DNA of 64,000 nt from positions 2,699,501 to 2,763,500 of the forward strand of contig NZ_CP016616.1 of assembly GCF_002741015.1 (NCBI RefSeq), written 5' to 3'. This DNA is from Microvirga ossetica. Lineage in GTDB: Bacteria; Pseudomonadota; Alphaproteobacteria; Rhizobiales; Beijerinckiaceae. The notes under the pieces were generated by a model. It had not been told where the DNA came from. It worked only from the letters and a program-made list of their open reading frames with translations, and did not search any database. Position 1 is the first letter of the stretch. Each line of letters starts with the position of its first letter. Positions 11,833 to 20,702 of this stretch are shown here, one piece after another. A program made the translations under genes and the position numbers.

Positions 11833-12390
11833 TCAATGTTCGTCAAGCGTTTCGATGACGATGTTCGCATTCGTGTAGACGCAGATCTCGGCGGCGATCC
11901 CGAGCGAGCGGCGCACGATGGCTTCCGCATCCATGGCGGAATCGGCAAGCGCCCGCGCGGCGGCGAGCGCGTAATTGCCGCCGGAGCCGATGGCCATGAT
12001 GCCGTTTTCCGGCTCCAGCACGTCGCCAACGCCGGAAAGGAGCAGGCCGACATCCTTGTCGGCCACCAGCATCATCGCCTCGAGGCGGCGCAGGTACCGA
12101 TCGGTGCGCCAGTCCTTGGTGAGCTCGACGCAGGCGCGGGTGAGCTGGCCCGGATATTGCTCGAGCTTGGCCTCGAGGCGCTCGAACAGGGTGAAGGCAT
12201 CGGCCGTCGAGCCGGCGAAGCCGCCGATCACCCCGCCCTTGGCGAGACGCCGGACCTTCTTCGCGTTGCCCTTCACCACGGTCTGCCCCAGGCTCACCTG
12301 ACCGTCGCCGCCGATGACGACGCGGCCGCCCTTGCGGACCATGAGGATCGTGGTGGCATGCATGCGGGGGGTGGCGTCTTCGGACACGGG
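11833..12390 (-). CDS. hslV: ATP-dependent protease peptidase subunit HslV
   Basis: HslV is the Ntn-hydrolase peptidase of the HslUV protease. The core begins [23 protein letters not shown], where the first threonine should become the catalytic N-terminal residue after removal of a propeptide. The rest is fully typical ([53 protein letters not shown]). The start is ambiguous. I prefer the GTG at 12390, with GGAG 10 nt upstream, giving a propeptide of about 11 residues like those of other alphaproteobacteria. An ATG at 12363 lacks a binding site. It is divergent from hisB. Confidence 0.95.
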   Translation of the reverse strand, partial: PVSEDATPRMHATTILMVRKGGRVVIGGDGQVSLGQTVVKGNAKKVRRLAKGGVIGGFAGSTADAFTLFERLEAKLEQYPGQLTRACVELTKDWRTDRYLRRLEAMMLVADKDVGLLLSGVGDVLEPENGIMAIGSGGNYALAAARALADSAMDAEAIVRRSLGIAAEICVYTNANIVIETLDEH

Positions 12391-12539
12391 AAAAGGACTC
12401 CGGCAGGCGGGAAGGATCGGGGGCGCTAAGGGCCGTTTCAAGGCCTGACTTAATCATTCATCGGGCAAAAGCAACGCGGGTGGCGTTTCTCGTCGCGGCT
12501 TGCTAGAAGGCCTCGTCACTTGTTCCGCAGAGGATTTTG

Positions 12540-13130
12540 ATGATGCGCTCCGCGAGCGTCAGCCGTCGCACCGCCGAGACCGATGTCGCCGTGTCGATTG
12601 CCCTCGACGGCACCGGCAAGGCCGAGATCTCCACGGGGGTCGGCTTCCTCGACCATATGCTCGAACTGTTCGCCCGACACGGTCACTTCGACCTCTCCGT
12701 GAAGGTGACTGGCGACCTGCATGTGGACCAGCATCATACGACAGAGGACACCGGGATCGCGCTCGGCCAGGCTATCTCCAAGGCGCTTGGCGATAAAAAG
12801 GGCATCACGCGCTATGCCGACATCCATCTCCCGATGGACGAGACCTTGACGCGCGTTGCGCTCGACATATCGGGCCGCCCCTTCCTCGTATTCCGGACCA
12901 CTTTCCCCACGGAAAAGATCGGCGTCTTCGACACCGAGCTGGTGCGCGAGTTCCATCAGGCCTTCGCCATCAATGCGGGCCTGACGCTGCATGTGGAGAC
13001 GCTCTACGGCGAGAACAGCCACCATATCGCCGAAAGCTGCTTCAAGGGCCTGGCACGAGCCTTGCGTCAGGCCGTGGCACTGGACCCGAGGGAAGAGGGC
13101 CGCGTTCCCTCCACCAAGGGTACGCTCTAG
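12540..13130 (+). CDS. hisB: Imidazoleglycerol-phosphate dehydratase
   Basis: HisB (IGPD) makes imidazole acetol phosphate in histidine biosynthesis. The 196-residue monofunctional enzyme shows all four metal/substrate motifs: [47 protein letters not shown] and [21 protein letters not shown]. Two adjacent ATG codons (12540, 12543) follow AGAGG at 12530. It opens the plus-strand his cluster and is divergent from hslV. After it lie 213 bp containing large inverted repeats, so readthrough into the next genes is not guaranteed. Confidence 0.97.
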   Translation: MMRSASVSRRTAETDVAVSIALDGTGKAEISTGVGFLDHMLELFARHGHFDLSVKVTGDLHVDQHHTTEDTGIALGQAISKALGDKKGITRYADIHLPMDETLTRVALDISGRPFLVFRTTFPTEKIGVFDTELVREFHQAFAINAGLTLHVETLYGENSHHIAESCFKGLARALRQAVALDPREEGRVPSTKGTL

Positions 13131-13186
13131 TTAAGCAAGAGAAGGCCGTCCGGCGGGACCGTTGTCGCCACTTCTCCGGACGGGGC

Positions 13187-13260
13187 TAGCGCATCGTGCG
13201 GAAAAGTGGTTCCGGTTTTCGCTGACGCGGCCCTCTGGGTCCGCTCCGAACGATGCGCTC
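13187..13260. repeat. Dispersed GCATCGTGCGGAAAAGTGG-type inverted repeat
   Basis: The left part GCGCATCGTGCGGAAAAGTGG and the right part CGAACGATGCGCTC are near-complements flanking a variable centre. The element is related to the one at 2279-2333. It sits directly before the 27-bp palindrome. Confidence 0.5.
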
Positions 13261-13271
13261 TTTAAAGAGTG

Positions 13272-13327
13272 GAGCATCGGACTGGATCCCAAAAGTGGAC
13301 CCACTTTTGGGATCCAGTCCGATGCTC
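13272..13327. repeat. Perfect 27-bp inverted repeat with 2-nt spacer
   Basis: Positions 13272-13298 are the exact reverse complement of 13301-13327, so 54 of 56 bases are symmetric. The arms start GAGCATCGGACTGG and end ATCCCAAAAGTGG. The element ends 16 bp before the start codon of the DUF2628 gene, so in mRNA it would form a very stable hairpin next to the ribosome-binding site. No T run follows, so it is not a classical terminator. Confidence 0.9.
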
Positions 13328-13343
13328 GAGAGGGAACGTCGCC

Positions 13344-13835
13344 ATGACCACCTTTACCCTGCACTTGGCACGCGATGCGCGGCCGGGTGATCCGACAGCC
13401 TTGGACGAGTCCGAGCTGGTGAAGGACGCCTTCTCCTGGGGCGCCTTCTTCTTCACCTTCCTGTGGTTCTTCTACCACCGGCTCTGGCTTGCCGGCATCG
13501 GCGTGCTGGTCCTCGTCGTCGCCTTCGGGGGCCTCATGGCCGTGCTCGACGTGCATCCCCTCGCCGGCACGATCGCGCAACTCCTGCTGCAGGTGTTGAT
13601 CGGACTCGAGGCCAACAGCCTCAGGCGCTGGACCCTGACGCGCCGCGGCCGTCCCATGGTCGATGCAGTGACGGCGGCCGACCGGGACGAGGCCGAGGCC
13701 AGGGCCTTCGCCCGCTGGCTCGAGGCGAGGCCCGCCGCCCTGCCCCGCAGCCCGGCGCCCTCGGCCGTCTTGTCGACTCCCAGGCGGTCGGAGCCGGTGA
13801 TCGGCCTCTTCCCCGATGCGGAGCGTCCCCGGTGA
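13344..13835 (+). CDS. DUF2628 membrane protein in the his operon
   Basis: The 163-residue protein has a soluble N-terminal 35 residues, then the DUF2628 hydrophobic block ([20 protein letters not shown] and two further helices to about residue 90) with [18 protein letters not shown] at its end, then a charged/proline-rich C-terminal tail. No enzymatic motif is visible. ATG 13344 follows GAGAGGGAA. Its stop overlaps the GTG start of hisH by 4 bp, so it is translationally coupled to histidine synthesis. This hisB-DUF2628-hisH order recurs in Rhizobiales as far as I recall. The role is unknown. Confidence 0.85.
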   Translation: MTTFTLHLARDARPGDPTALDESELVKDAFSWGAFFFTFLWFFYHRLWLAGIGVLVLVVAFGGLMAVLDVHPLAGTIAQLLLQVLIGLEANSLRRWTLTRRGRPMVDAVTAADRDEAEARAFARWLEARPAALPRSPAPSAVLSTPRRSEPVIGLFPDAERPR

Positions 13836-14482
13836 GCGTCGTCATCATCGATTACGGCTCCGGCAACCTGCACTCCGCCGCCAAGGCCTTCGAGCGCGCC
13901 GCGCGCGAGGCGGAGCTCGATCTTTCCATCGCCGTCACCTCCGACCCGGATCTCGTCGCAAAAGCCGAGCGGATCGTGCTGCCGGGCGTCGGCGCCTTCG
14001 CCGATTGCCGCCGCGGTCTCGATGCGGTGCCCGGCATGGTCGAGGTGCTGCAGCGGCGGGTGCACGAGGACAAGCGTCCTTTCCTCGGCATCTGCGTCGG
14101 CATGCAGCTCATGGCCACAAGAGGCCTCGAGCACACCACGAGCTATGGCCTCGACTGGATCCACGGCGACGTGAAGGCGATCGCGCCGAGCGACCCGTCG
14201 CTCAAGATTCCGCATATGGGCTGGAACACGCTGGAACTGGCGAAGCCGCACCCGCTGCTCGACGGCATTCCCACCGGTCCCGACGGGCTGCACGCCTATT
14301 TCGTGCATTCCTACGCGCTGACGCCTAGCGATCCAGGCGACGTGGTCGCCACCGCCGATTACGGCGGTCCGGTCACCGCCATCGTCGGGCGGGACAATCT
14401 CGTCGGCACGCAATTTCACCCCGAGAAGAGCCAGGCTCTCGGCCTCAGGCTCATCGCCAATTTTTTAAGGTGGCGCCCGTGA
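13832..14482 (+). CDS. hisH: Imidazole glycerol phosphate synthase, glutaminase subunit
   Basis: HisH hydrolyses glutamine and channels ammonia to HisF. The 216-residue class I glutamine amidotransferase shows the nucleophile Cys88 in [11 protein letters not shown] and the His196/Glu198 pair in QFHPEKSQ. The N terminus [18 protein letters not shown] is standard. I chose the GTG at 13832, which overlaps the preceding stop and gives the family start; the frame is open upstream only because of base composition. It ends overlapping hisA. HisF, its obligate partner, is two genes downstream. Confidence 0.97.
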   Translation: MSVVIIDYGSGNLHSAAKAFERAAREAELDLSIAVTSDPDLVAKAERIVLPGVGAFADCRRGLDAVPGMVEVLQRRVHEDKRPFLGICVGMQLMATRGLEHTTSYGLDWIHGDVKAIAPSDPSLKIPHMGWNTLELAKPHPLLDGIPTGPDGLHAYFVHSYALTPSDPGDVVATADYGGPVTAIVGRDNLVGTQFHPEKSQALGLRLIANFLRWRP

Positions 14483-15222
14483 TCCTTTATCCTGCCATCG
14501 ACCTCAAAGACGGCCGCTGCGTCCGCCTCGTTCAGGGCGACATGGATCAGGCGACCGTGTTCAACGACGATCCGGCCGACCAGGCCGCGATCTTCGAACG
14601 TCAGGGCTTCGAGTGGCTGCACGTGGTCGATCTTGACGGAGCGTTCGCCGGAAAGCCGATGAATGCTTCCGCCGTCGAAGAGATTCTGACGCGCGTCAAG
14701 ATTCCCGTACAGCTCGGCGGCGGCATCCGTGACATGAAGACCGTGGAGGGCTGGCTGGCGAAGGGCGTGTCCCGCGTCATCATCGGCACAGCCGCCGTGC
14801 GCGATCCCGCCTTCGTGCGCGAGGTCGCCCGTCTCCATCCGGGCAAGATCGCGGTCGGCATCGACGCCAAGGACGGGCTCGTCGCCGTGGAGGGCTGGGC
14901 CCAGACCTCGACCCTCTCGGCCGAGGAGCTCGGCCGGAGATTCGAGGATGCGGGCGTTGCCGCCATCATCTACACCGACATCGCCCGCGACGGCATTTTG
15001 AAGGGCCTCAACTTCCCGATGACCTTGGGCCTTGCCCGCGCCGTCTCGATCCCGGTCATCGCCTCGGGCGGCCTCGCCTCCATGGCCGATATCGAGCGGC
15101 TTACGGAAGCCGATTGCGCCGTGCTGAACGGCGCCATCTCCGGCCGCGCCCTCTATGACGGCCGCATCGACCCGCAGGAGGCGCTGGCGCTACTGAAAGC
15201 GGTTCGTAAGGAATCCGCCTGA
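14479..15222 (+). CDS. hisA: ProFAR isomerase (HisA)
   Basis: HisA is the (beta-alpha)8-barrel isomerase that converts ProFAR to PRFAR. The 247-residue sequence starts [20 protein letters not shown] with catalytic Asp8. It has the phosphate-binding [17 protein letters not shown] and [16 protein letters not shown] loops and the second catalytic aspartate in IYTDIARDG. The start is GTG 14479, overlapping the hisH stop by 4 bp, with AAGG 8 nt upstream; another GTG at 14470 would add three residues. It is directly joined to hisF. Confidence 0.96.
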   Translation: MILYPAIDLKDGRCVRLVQGDMDQATVFNDDPADQAAIFERQGFEWLHVVDLDGAFAGKPMNASAVEEILTRVKIPVQLGGGIRDMKTVEGWLAKGVSRVIIGTAAVRDPAFVREVARLHPGKIAVGIDAKDGLVAVEGWAQTSTLSAEELGRRFEDAGVAAIIYTDIARDGILKGLNFPMTLGLARAVSIPVIASGGLASMADIERLTEADCAVLNGAISGRALYDGRIDPQEALALLKAVRKESA

Positions 15223-16025
15223 TGCTCAAAGTCCGTCTCATCCCCTGCCTTGACGTCAAGGACGGGCGCGTCGTGAAGGGCGTGCAGTTCGTCGATCTCG
15301 TCGATGCGGGCGATCCCGTGGAAGCGGCGAAGGCTTACGACGCGGCCGGGGCCGATGAGCTCTGCTTCCTCGACATCACCGCGAGCCACGAGGCGAGGGG
15401 GATCCTGCTCGATGTGGTGCGGCGCACCGCAGAGGCCTGCTTCATGCCGCTCACCGTCGGCGGTGGCGTGCGGACCGTCGAGGACATCCGCAGGCTGCTG
15501 CTTGCCGGCGCCGACAAGGTCTCGATCAACACCGCCGCGGTGAAGAACCCGGATTTCGTGCGCGAGGCGGCGGAAAAATTCGGCAACCAATGCATCGTCG
15601 TCGCCATCGACGCGAAGAAGGTCTCGGGGACAAGCGAGGAGCCGCGTTGGGAAATCTTCACCCATGGCGGGCGCAACGCCACCGGCATCGACGCCATCGC
15701 CTTCGCCCGGCAGGTGGCGGCGCTCGGGGCAGGGGAGCTTCTGGTCACCTCCATGGACCGGGACGGCACCAAGGGAGGCTACGACCTCGCGCTCGTGCGC
15801 GCCATTGCGGATGCGGTCTCCGTGCCGGTCATCGCCTCCGGCGGCGTCGGCAATCTCGACCATCTTGTCGACGGCGTCGAAAACGGCCATGCCAGCGCCG
15901 TTCTAGCGGCTTCCATCTTCCATTTCGGCACGCACACGATCGGGGAGGCGAAGAGCTACATGGCGGAGAGGGGCTTGAGGATGCGGCTGGACGAACCGGC
16001 GCAGGCCACGGCCAATCGGCATTGA
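15222..16025 (+). CDS. hisF: Imidazole glycerol phosphate synthase, cyclase subunit
   Basis: HisF forms IGP and AICAR from PRFAR using ammonia from HisH. The 267-residue barrel has [20 protein letters not shown] with catalytic Asp11, the [18 protein letters not shown] phosphate loop, the second catalytic aspartate in [12 protein letters not shown], and [16 protein letters not shown]. It shares one base (TGATG) with the hisA stop. A 59-bp gap follows before an inserted aminopeptidase gene. Confidence 0.98.
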   Translation: MLKVRLIPCLDVKDGRVVKGVQFVDLVDAGDPVEAAKAYDAAGADELCFLDITASHEARGILLDVVRRTAEACFMPLTVGGGVRTVEDIRRLLLAGADKVSINTAAVKNPDFVREAAEKFGNQCIVVAIDAKKVSGTSEEPRWEIFTHGGRNATGIDAIAFARQVAALGAGELLVTSMDRDGTKGGYDLALVRAIADAVSVPVIASGGVGNLDHLVDGVENGHASAVLAASIFHFGTHTIGEAKSYMAERGLRMRLDEPAQATANRH

Positions 16026-16084
16026 ACGCGGTTTTTCGTGGTAATCGCAGTCGACCATCCCAGATAAGATAAGGGTTTTACTGA

Positions 16085-16834
16085 ATGACGATCTCCAGCG
16101 AGGATGATTTGAACAAGCTCCAGGACATCGGCAAGATCGTCGCCAATACCCTTGAGGCCATGGCTGCGACGCTGGAGCCCGGAATGACGACGGCGGAGCT
16201 CGACATGATCGGTCGTCAATTTCTCGAGAAAGCTGGCGCTCGGCCCGGTCCGGAACTGACATATGACTTTCCGGGTGCAACCTGCATCAGCGTGAACGAG
16301 CAGATCGCCCACGGCATTCCCGGATCTCGCCGGATCGAGGCAGGCGACCTTATCAACATCGATATCTCGGCGGAAAAGAACGGCGTCTATGCTGATACCG
16401 GCGCCTCTTTCGCAGTCCCGCCGACCACAAATGCCATGAAGAGGCTATGCCGGGACGGACGGCGCGCGATGTGGGTCGGTTTGCGTCAGGTCGGCGCTGA
16501 CAAACCGATTGCAGGAATCGGTCAGGCCATCGGGAAGTTTGCGCATAAGAACGGTTATACCCTGGTTCGTAACCTGGCGAGCCACGGCATTGGCTACTCT
16601 CTTCATGAAGAGCCGGGGGAAATCCCCACTTGGCCGGATCGCTCGGAGCGGCGGATCATGAATGAGGGCATCGTCTTTACGGTCGAACCCTTTCTTTCGC
16701 TGGGTGCGAACTGGGCAACAGACGGCGATGATGAGTGGACCCTGCTCAGTGACCCGCGCGCGCCAACAGTCCAATACGAGCATACGGTTGTCGCCACCCG
16801 TAACGGTCCTCTCGTCGTAACGCTGCCGGGCTAG
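16085..16834 (+). CDS. map: Type I methionine aminopeptidase, inserted between hisF and hisE
   Basis: This 249-residue metalloprotease would remove N-terminal methionine. The five metal ligands are all present: Asp93 (NIDIS), Asp104 (YADTGASF), His167 ([14 protein letters not shown]), Glu201 (VFTVEPFL) and Glu232 (YEHTVVA), plus His76 in the AHGIPG substrate loop. The second aspartate lies in ADTGASF rather than the usual GDTS motif, so this is a divergent paralogue, probably not the housekeeping copy. It has less extreme GC third positions than its neighbours and separates hisE from hisF, which suggests a later insertion. The gap to hisE is only 7 bp. Confidence 0.9.
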   Translation: MTISSEDDLNKLQDIGKIVANTLEAMAATLEPGMTTAELDMIGRQFLEKAGARPGPELTYDFPGATCISVNEQIAHGIPGSRRIEAGDLINIDISAEKNGVYADTGASFAVPPTTNAMKRLCRDGRRAMWVGLRQVGADKPIAGIGQAIGKFAHKNGYTLVRNLASHGIGYSLHEEPGEIPTWPDRSERRIMNEGIVFTVEPFLSLGANWATDGDDEWTLLSDPRAPTVQYEHTVVATRNGPLVVTLPG

Positions 16835-16841
16835 TGCAAAT

Positions 16842-17162
16842 ATGACCTCCTTCACCCTCAACGACCTCGCCCGCATCGTCGCCGAGCGCGCTGCGGCGCC
16901 GCCAGCCGAATCCTATACGGCCAAGCTCATCGCCGGCGGGCCCGCAAGGGCAGCCAAGAAGCTGGGGGAGGAGGCGGTGGAGGCCGTCATCGCCGCCGTC
17001 GAGGGCGACCGGCAGAACCTCACGGCGGAAGCGGCGGACGTGCTGTATCATCTTTTGGTCGTGTTGCAGGGCGCAAACATTCCTCTAATTGACGTCATGG
17101 CCGAACTGGAGCGCCGCACGGCGCAGTCGGGTCTTGCGGAGAAGGCCGCGCGCAGGACCTAA
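16842..17162 (+). CDS. hisE: Phosphoribosyl-ATP diphosphatase
   Basis: HisE hydrolyses PR-ATP to PR-AMP, the second step of histidine synthesis. The 106-residue all-alpha protein has the MazG-like metal motif: [15 protein letters not shown] with two acidic pairs, then [31 protein letters not shown] stretch is typical of the alphaproteobacterial family. It follows the inserted map gene by 7 bp and precedes coaA by 19 bp. HisI, the next enzyme, is not in this window. Confidence 0.96.
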   Translation: MTSFTLNDLARIVAERAAAPPAESYTAKLIAGGPARAAKKLGEEAVEAVIAAVEGDRQNLTAEAADVLYHLLVVLQGANIPLIDVMAELERRTAQSGLAEKAARRT

Positions 17163-17181
17163 ATGGAAAGAGGTGGTTCGC

Positions 17182-18159
17182 ATGGACCAGCCCAACCTGA
17201 TGTCCGCCGACGAGGACGATGACGGGCTGTCGCCCTACCGCACCTTCCTGCGCGACGAATGGGCGAAGCTGCGTGCCGATGCGCCGATGACGCTCGCCGC
17301 CGACGAGGTGGTGCAGCTGCAATCCCTCAACGACCCGATCTCGCTCGACGAGGTCGCGGCGATCTACCTGCCGCTCTCGCGCCTTCTGTCCCTCTACGTC
17401 GCGGCGACGCAGGGGCTGTTCAAGGCGACCCAGCGCTTCCTCCTCGCGGAGCATCAGGAAAAGGTGCCCTACATCATCGGCGTGGCGGGCTCGGTGGCGG
17501 TGGGCAAATCCACCACCGCCCGCGTGCTCAAAGCGCTTCTCGCCCGCTGGCCCAACACGCCGAAGGTCGACCTCGTCACCACCGACGGTTTCCTCCTGCC
17601 CAATGCCGAGCTGACGCGGCTCGGGTCCATGGAGCGCAAGGGCTTTCCGGAGAGCTACGACACCGGCAAGCTCCTGCACTTCCTCGCCGACATCAAGGCC
17701 GGCAAGCGCAACGTGAAGGCACCGCTCTATTCCCACCTCGTCTACGACGTGGTGCCGGGCGAGGAAACCGTGGTCGACCGGCCGGACATCCTCATCGTCG
17801 AAGGGCTCAACGTGCTCCAGCCGGCCCGCATGCCCAAGGACGGAACGGCCATTCCGTTCGTTTCCGACTTCTTCGACTTCTCGGTCTATATCGACGCGGA
17901 CGAGGAGGACCTGCACCGCTGGTACGTCAACCGCTTCCTGCGCCTGCGCCACACCGCCTTCCGCGATCCGCTGTCCTATTTCCGGCGCTATGCGGAACTG
18001 CCGGAGGCCGCGGCGATCGCCACCGCCGACGGCTTGTGGAACCGGATCAACCTGCCGAACTTGCGCGACAACATCGTGCCCACCCGCCAGCGGGCGAGCC
18101 TGATCCTGAAAAAGGGCCCAAGCCACCGCATCGAGACGGTGGCGCTGCGGCGGCTGTGA
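17182..18159 (+). CDS. coaA: Type I pantothenate kinase
   Basis: CoaA phosphorylates pantothenate in the first committed step of coenzyme A synthesis and is usually feedback-inhibited by CoA. The 325-residue protein has the P-loop [16 protein letters not shown] at residues 100-115, the [12 protein letters not shown] substrate-binding motif, RKGFPESYD and the [14 protein letters not shown] segment, then [21 protein letters not shown] use ATG 17182 with a GGAAAGAGG element upstream; the upstream in-frame part overlaps hisE and is not family-like. The N-terminal 15 residues are acidic. Confidence 0.97.
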   Translation: MDQPNLMSADEDDDGLSPYRTFLRDEWAKLRADAPMTLAADEVVQLQSLNDPISLDEVAAIYLPLSRLLSLYVAATQGLFKATQRFLLAEHQEKVPYIIGVAGSVAVGKSTTARVLKALLARWPNTPKVDLVTTDGFLLPNAELTRLGSMERKGFPESYDTGKLLHFLADIKAGKRNVKAPLYSHLVYDVVPGEETVVDRPDILIVEGLNVLQPARMPKDGTAIPFVSDFFDFSVYIDADEEDLHRWYVNRFLRLRHTAFRDPLSYFRRYAELPEAAAIATADGLWNRINLPNLRDNIVPTRQRASLILKKGPSHRIETVALRRL

Positions 18160-18203
18160 CGACCTTTTCCGAACCGTGAGCGTTGTGCCTCCGAGGAGGA
18201 TGC

Positions 18204-18725
18204 ATGACGACACCGCCGGTCGAGGAAAAACTCAAGCGAACCGCCGAGCACGCGAAGGAAGCGGCGGCGCAGACCCAGGAAGCCGCCGAGCAGACGCAGG
18301 AGGCAGCCGAGCACACGCAGGCCGCCGCCAAGACCACCGCCACAGCCAGCGTGCAGATGAAGGACAGCGCCGACCGGCGCACGGAACTGGCCGCCAACCG
18401 CACGGTCTTCGCCGCCGAGCGCACCTATGCCGCCTGGGTGCGCACCGGGCTTGCCGCGCTTGCGTCCGGCATCGGCGCGAAGAAGCTGCTCGAGGGCGTC
18501 GTGCCGGACTGGATGATCGTCTCCACCGGCTCGATCCTGGTGTTCTTCAGCGCCTTCTGCTTCGCGGCCGCCGTGTGGCGTCAGGTGTTCACGGGCTCGC
18601 AGCCGCCGCAGCCCGATGTGAAGCGCATCCCGCCGATCCTGCTGGTGATCTTCAACGGCTTCCTGGCGCTCGTCGCGCTCGCCGCCCTGCTCAGCATCTG
18701 GTTTGGGCGCACGGGAGGGGATTAG
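18204..18725 (+). CDS. DUF202 (YidH-like) membrane protein with N-terminal heptad repeat
   Basis: Residues about 17-45 are a 7-residue repeat (EAAAQTQ, EAAEQTQ, EAAEHTQ) predicted to form a coiled coil. From about residue 58 the protein matches DUF202: LAANRTVFAAERTYAAWVRT followed by three hydrophobic helices (about 84-100, 105-128, 145-165). DUF202 is a small inner-membrane domain of unknown function, also found in YidH and at the C terminus of yeast VTC subunits. A strong GAGGAGGA precedes ATG 18204. It is 44 bp past coaA and could be cotranscribed. Confidence 0.85.
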   Translation: MTTPPVEEKLKRTAEHAKEAAAQTQEAAEQTQEAAEHTQAAAKTTATASVQMKDSADRRTELAANRTVFAAERTYAAWVRTGLAALASGIGAKKLLEGVVPDWMIVSTGSILVFFSAFCFAAAVWRQVFTGSQPPQPDVKRIPPILLVIFNGFLALVALAALLSIWFGRTGGD

Positions 18726-18734
18726 CGCATTTTC

Positions 18735-18775
18735 TCCTCCCCCTCGCGGGGAGGAGTCGGAGGTGGGGGTGGTTC
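18735..18775. repeat. C/T-rich inverted repeat fragment
   Basis: CTCCTCCCC facing GGGGAGGAG, followed by GGTGGGGGTGG, matches the core of the longer copies at 37741 and 54061. It begins just past the DUF202 stop. Confidence 0.5.
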
Positions 18776-18807
18776 GACCGGGTGAGACCCTTGAGGCACA
18801 CTCTTTA

Positions 18808-18903
18808 CGTCATGGCCGGCCTGGTGCCGGCCAGCCCGTTGTGAAGAGCGCTGCGCTACTCCTCATCGAGATCACCGGCATGAGGCCGGTGATGACGTCG
18901 AGA
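18808..18903. repeat. Paired REP-like hairpins (BIME-like), copy 1
   Basis: The first hairpin is CGTCATGGCCGG...GCCGGCCA and the second is ATCACCGGCATGAGGCCGGTGAT followed by GACGTCGAGAA. They are separated by about 30 bases. The same two-hairpin arrangement is present at 62260-62351. Both lie between convergent or divergent genes. Confidence 0.7.
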
Positions 18904-18934
18904 AATTTACGAAGCGCAACGCTCTGACTTTTCG

Positions 18935-18975
18935 ACCCCCACCCTCGATCCCTCCCCGCAAGGGGGAGGGAAGAG
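18935..18975. repeat. C/T-rich inverted repeat fragment, opposite orientation
   Basis: CCCCCACCCTCGATCCCTCC followed by GGGGGAGGGAAGAGCG is a short copy of the C/T-rich family. It lies just before the stop of the PfkB-family gene. Confidence 0.5.
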
Positions 18976-18989
18976 CGCGTCGCGTAACA

Positions 18990-19991
18990 TCAGCCCAACA
19001 ACCCTTCCTGCTGCGCCAGGTCGCGCAGATTCGCCTGCGGCCGGGCGCCGAGGTGGCTGATGATCTCGGCGGCGGCGAGGCCGCCGAGGCGGGCGCAATC
19101 GGCGAGGTCGAGGTTTTTCACCAGGCCGGCGAGGAAGCCGGAGGCGAAGAGGTCGCCGGCGCCGGTGGTGTCGACCACGCGCTCGACGGGGAAGGCGGGC
19201 ACGGCCTTCGTCTCGCCGTGGGTCACGATCAGCGCTCCTTGGGCCGAGCGGGTGATCGCGCCGAGCACGTTTTCCTCACGCAACGCAGCCAAGGCGGTGT
19301 CCGCGTCGGACGTGCCGTAGAGGCTCTGCAGCTCGTGGATATTGGCGAAGAGGATGTCGAGGCTGCCGTCGCGCATGAGGCCCAAAAACTCGTCGCGGTA
19401 GCGGTCGACGCAGAAGGCGTCGGAGAGGGTGAGCGCGACCTTGTTGCCGGCCTCGTGCGCAATCTTCACGGCCTTGCGGAAAGCTTCCTTCGCCGCCGGC
19501 GGATCCCAGAGATAGCCTTCGAGGTAGACGATGCTCGAAGCGCGCACCGTCTCCGGGTTGACGTCGTCGGGCGTCAGGTTCTGGCAGGCGCCGAGATAGG
19601 TGTTCATGGTGCGCTCGCCATCCGGCGTCACCAGGATGAAGCTGCGGGCAGTGGCGGGGCCGTCCTCGGCGAGCGTCACGTCGTAATGCACGTCGATGGC
19701 CCTAAGGTCGTGGGCGAAGAGCTTGCCGGTCTCGTCGTTCTTCACCTTGCCGATGAAGCCGGCCTTGACGCCGAAGGAGGCGACGCCCGCCGCGGTGTTG
19801 GCGCCCGAGCCGCCCGAGACGATCACCGCCGGGCCCATATCGCCGTAGAGCTCTTCCGCCCGCGCCTCGTCGATGAGCTGCATGGCGCCCTTGTGCACCT
19901 TCTTCTGCAGCAGGAAGGCCTCGTCCGTATGGGCGAGCACGTCAACGATGGCGTTGCCGAGAGTGAGGACGTCGATACGGGTCTGGGACAT
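18990..19991 (-). CDS. PfkB-family carbohydrate kinase, adenosine kinase-like
   Basis: This 333-residue ribokinase-fold enzyme phosphorylates a sugar or nucleoside hydroxyl with ATP. The glycine motif is VSGGSGANTAAGVASFG and the catalytic signature near the C terminus is VVDTTGAGDLFASGFLAGL, with the base aspartate in GAGD. The opening LTLGNAIVDVLAHTDEAFL and the MQLIDEARAEELY block match the alphaproteobacterial proteins annotated as adenosine kinase, the most likely role (AMP salvage). Other PfkB substrates remain possible. No neighbouring nucleoside gene confirms it. Confidence 0.85.
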   Translation of the reverse strand: MSQTRIDVLTLGNAIVDVLAHTDEAFLLQKKVHKGAMQLIDEARAEELYGDMGPAVIVSGGSGANTAAGVASFGVKAGFIGKVKNDETGKLFAHDLRAIDVHYDVTLAEDGPATARSFILVTPDGERTMNTYLGACQNLTPDDVNPETVRASSIVYLEGYLWDPPAAKEAFRKAVKIAHEAGNKVALTLSDAFCVDRYRDEFLGLMRDGSLDILFANIHELQSLYGTSDADTALAALREENVLGAITRSAQGALIVTHGETKAVPAFPVERVVDTTGAGDLFASGFLAGLVKNLDLADCARLGGLAAAEIISHLGARPQANLRDLAQQEGLLG

Positions 19992-20094
19992 GAGCCACCG
20001 GGGTTATGAAATGACGGGGCGCTTTCGCATCCGGGGCAGGGGAGGTCAAGGACTGAGGCGCCGCAGCGGTCTGACTGGGTGAGCAATGCTTGAG

Positions 20095-20320
20095 TCAGAC
20101 GCAGGCCCACCTCTCCTTGAGGGAGAGGTCGCGCCGGAGGCGCGGGTGAGGGGTTAGTGTCCTCTCCGGAGAGCACTCTCCCTCTCACCCTCGCTGCGCT
20201 CGACCTCTCCCCACCGGGAGAGGTGATACGCGGTATCCGCGTCGTGCTTTCTGGATGAAGGCAGCACTCCGATCTTGCGAGTTGCCCCTCATCCCATCTC
20301 TGAGCGGGAGAGGGGATGCT
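20095..20320. repeat. Clustered inverted repeats between the PfkB gene and the HTH gene
   Basis: The gap of about 300 bp is largely inverted repeats: CCTCTCCTTGAGGGAGAGG, CCTCTCACC...GGTGAGAGG-type arms, CTCTCCCCACCGGGAGAGG, and a final CCCTCATCCC...GAGAGGGG. The elements resemble the C/T-rich family but are not identical. I see no gene or promoter signal beyond them, though the PfkB promoter must lie near 20000. Confidence 0.6.
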
Positions 20321-20702
20321 CTTCTATAACAGCCCCTCGCTCCCGCTCCTGAGCCCGGTCGAGCACCGCGAGCAGCGCCTCCAGCTCCTCCGGCGTCAGC
20401 GTGCGGATTTCCCGCGCCAGGCGGTTGGCGAGCAGGGTGGCCTTGGGGTCGGTGTTGGCTGTGTCGATCCTCACCCGCGGATCGGAGAGATCGGAGAGGC
20501 GGGTGAGCTCGTCGGCCTCGTCCCAGATGATGTGAAAGTACTGCAGCACGCCCTGGATCAGCGTCCAGGTCGGCTTGCCGCGCTCGCCGCGTTCCAGCGC
20601 CGAAAGATAGGCGCTCGACACGCCGAGATGCGCGGCCATGTCCTTCAGCATCCGCCCGCGCTCGCGGCGCAGCTGCCGCACCCGTTCACCGAAGGGAGTC
20701 AT
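20289..20702 (-). CDS. XRE-family helix-turn-helix regulator
   Basis: This 137-residue protein has an N-terminal HTH: FGERVRQLRRERGRMLKDMAAHLGVSSAYLSALERGERGKPTW, followed by IQGVLQYFHIIWDEADELTRL and a helical acidic tail. Small XRE regulators of this type sit in this position in several Rhizobiales as I recall. I chose ATG 20702, which overlaps the end of the Smr gene by 17 bp; the upstream part of the frame lies inside the Smr gene. The target is unknown, though the tight overlap suggests shared expression with Smr-mltA-Tim44. Confidence 0.85.
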   Translation of the reverse strand: MTPFGERVRQLRRERGRMLKDMAAHLGVSSAYLSALERGERGKPTWTLIQGVLQYFHIIWDEADELTRLSDLSDPRVRIDTANTDPKATLLANRLAREIRTLTPEELEALLAVLDRAQERERGAVIEEHPLSRSEMG

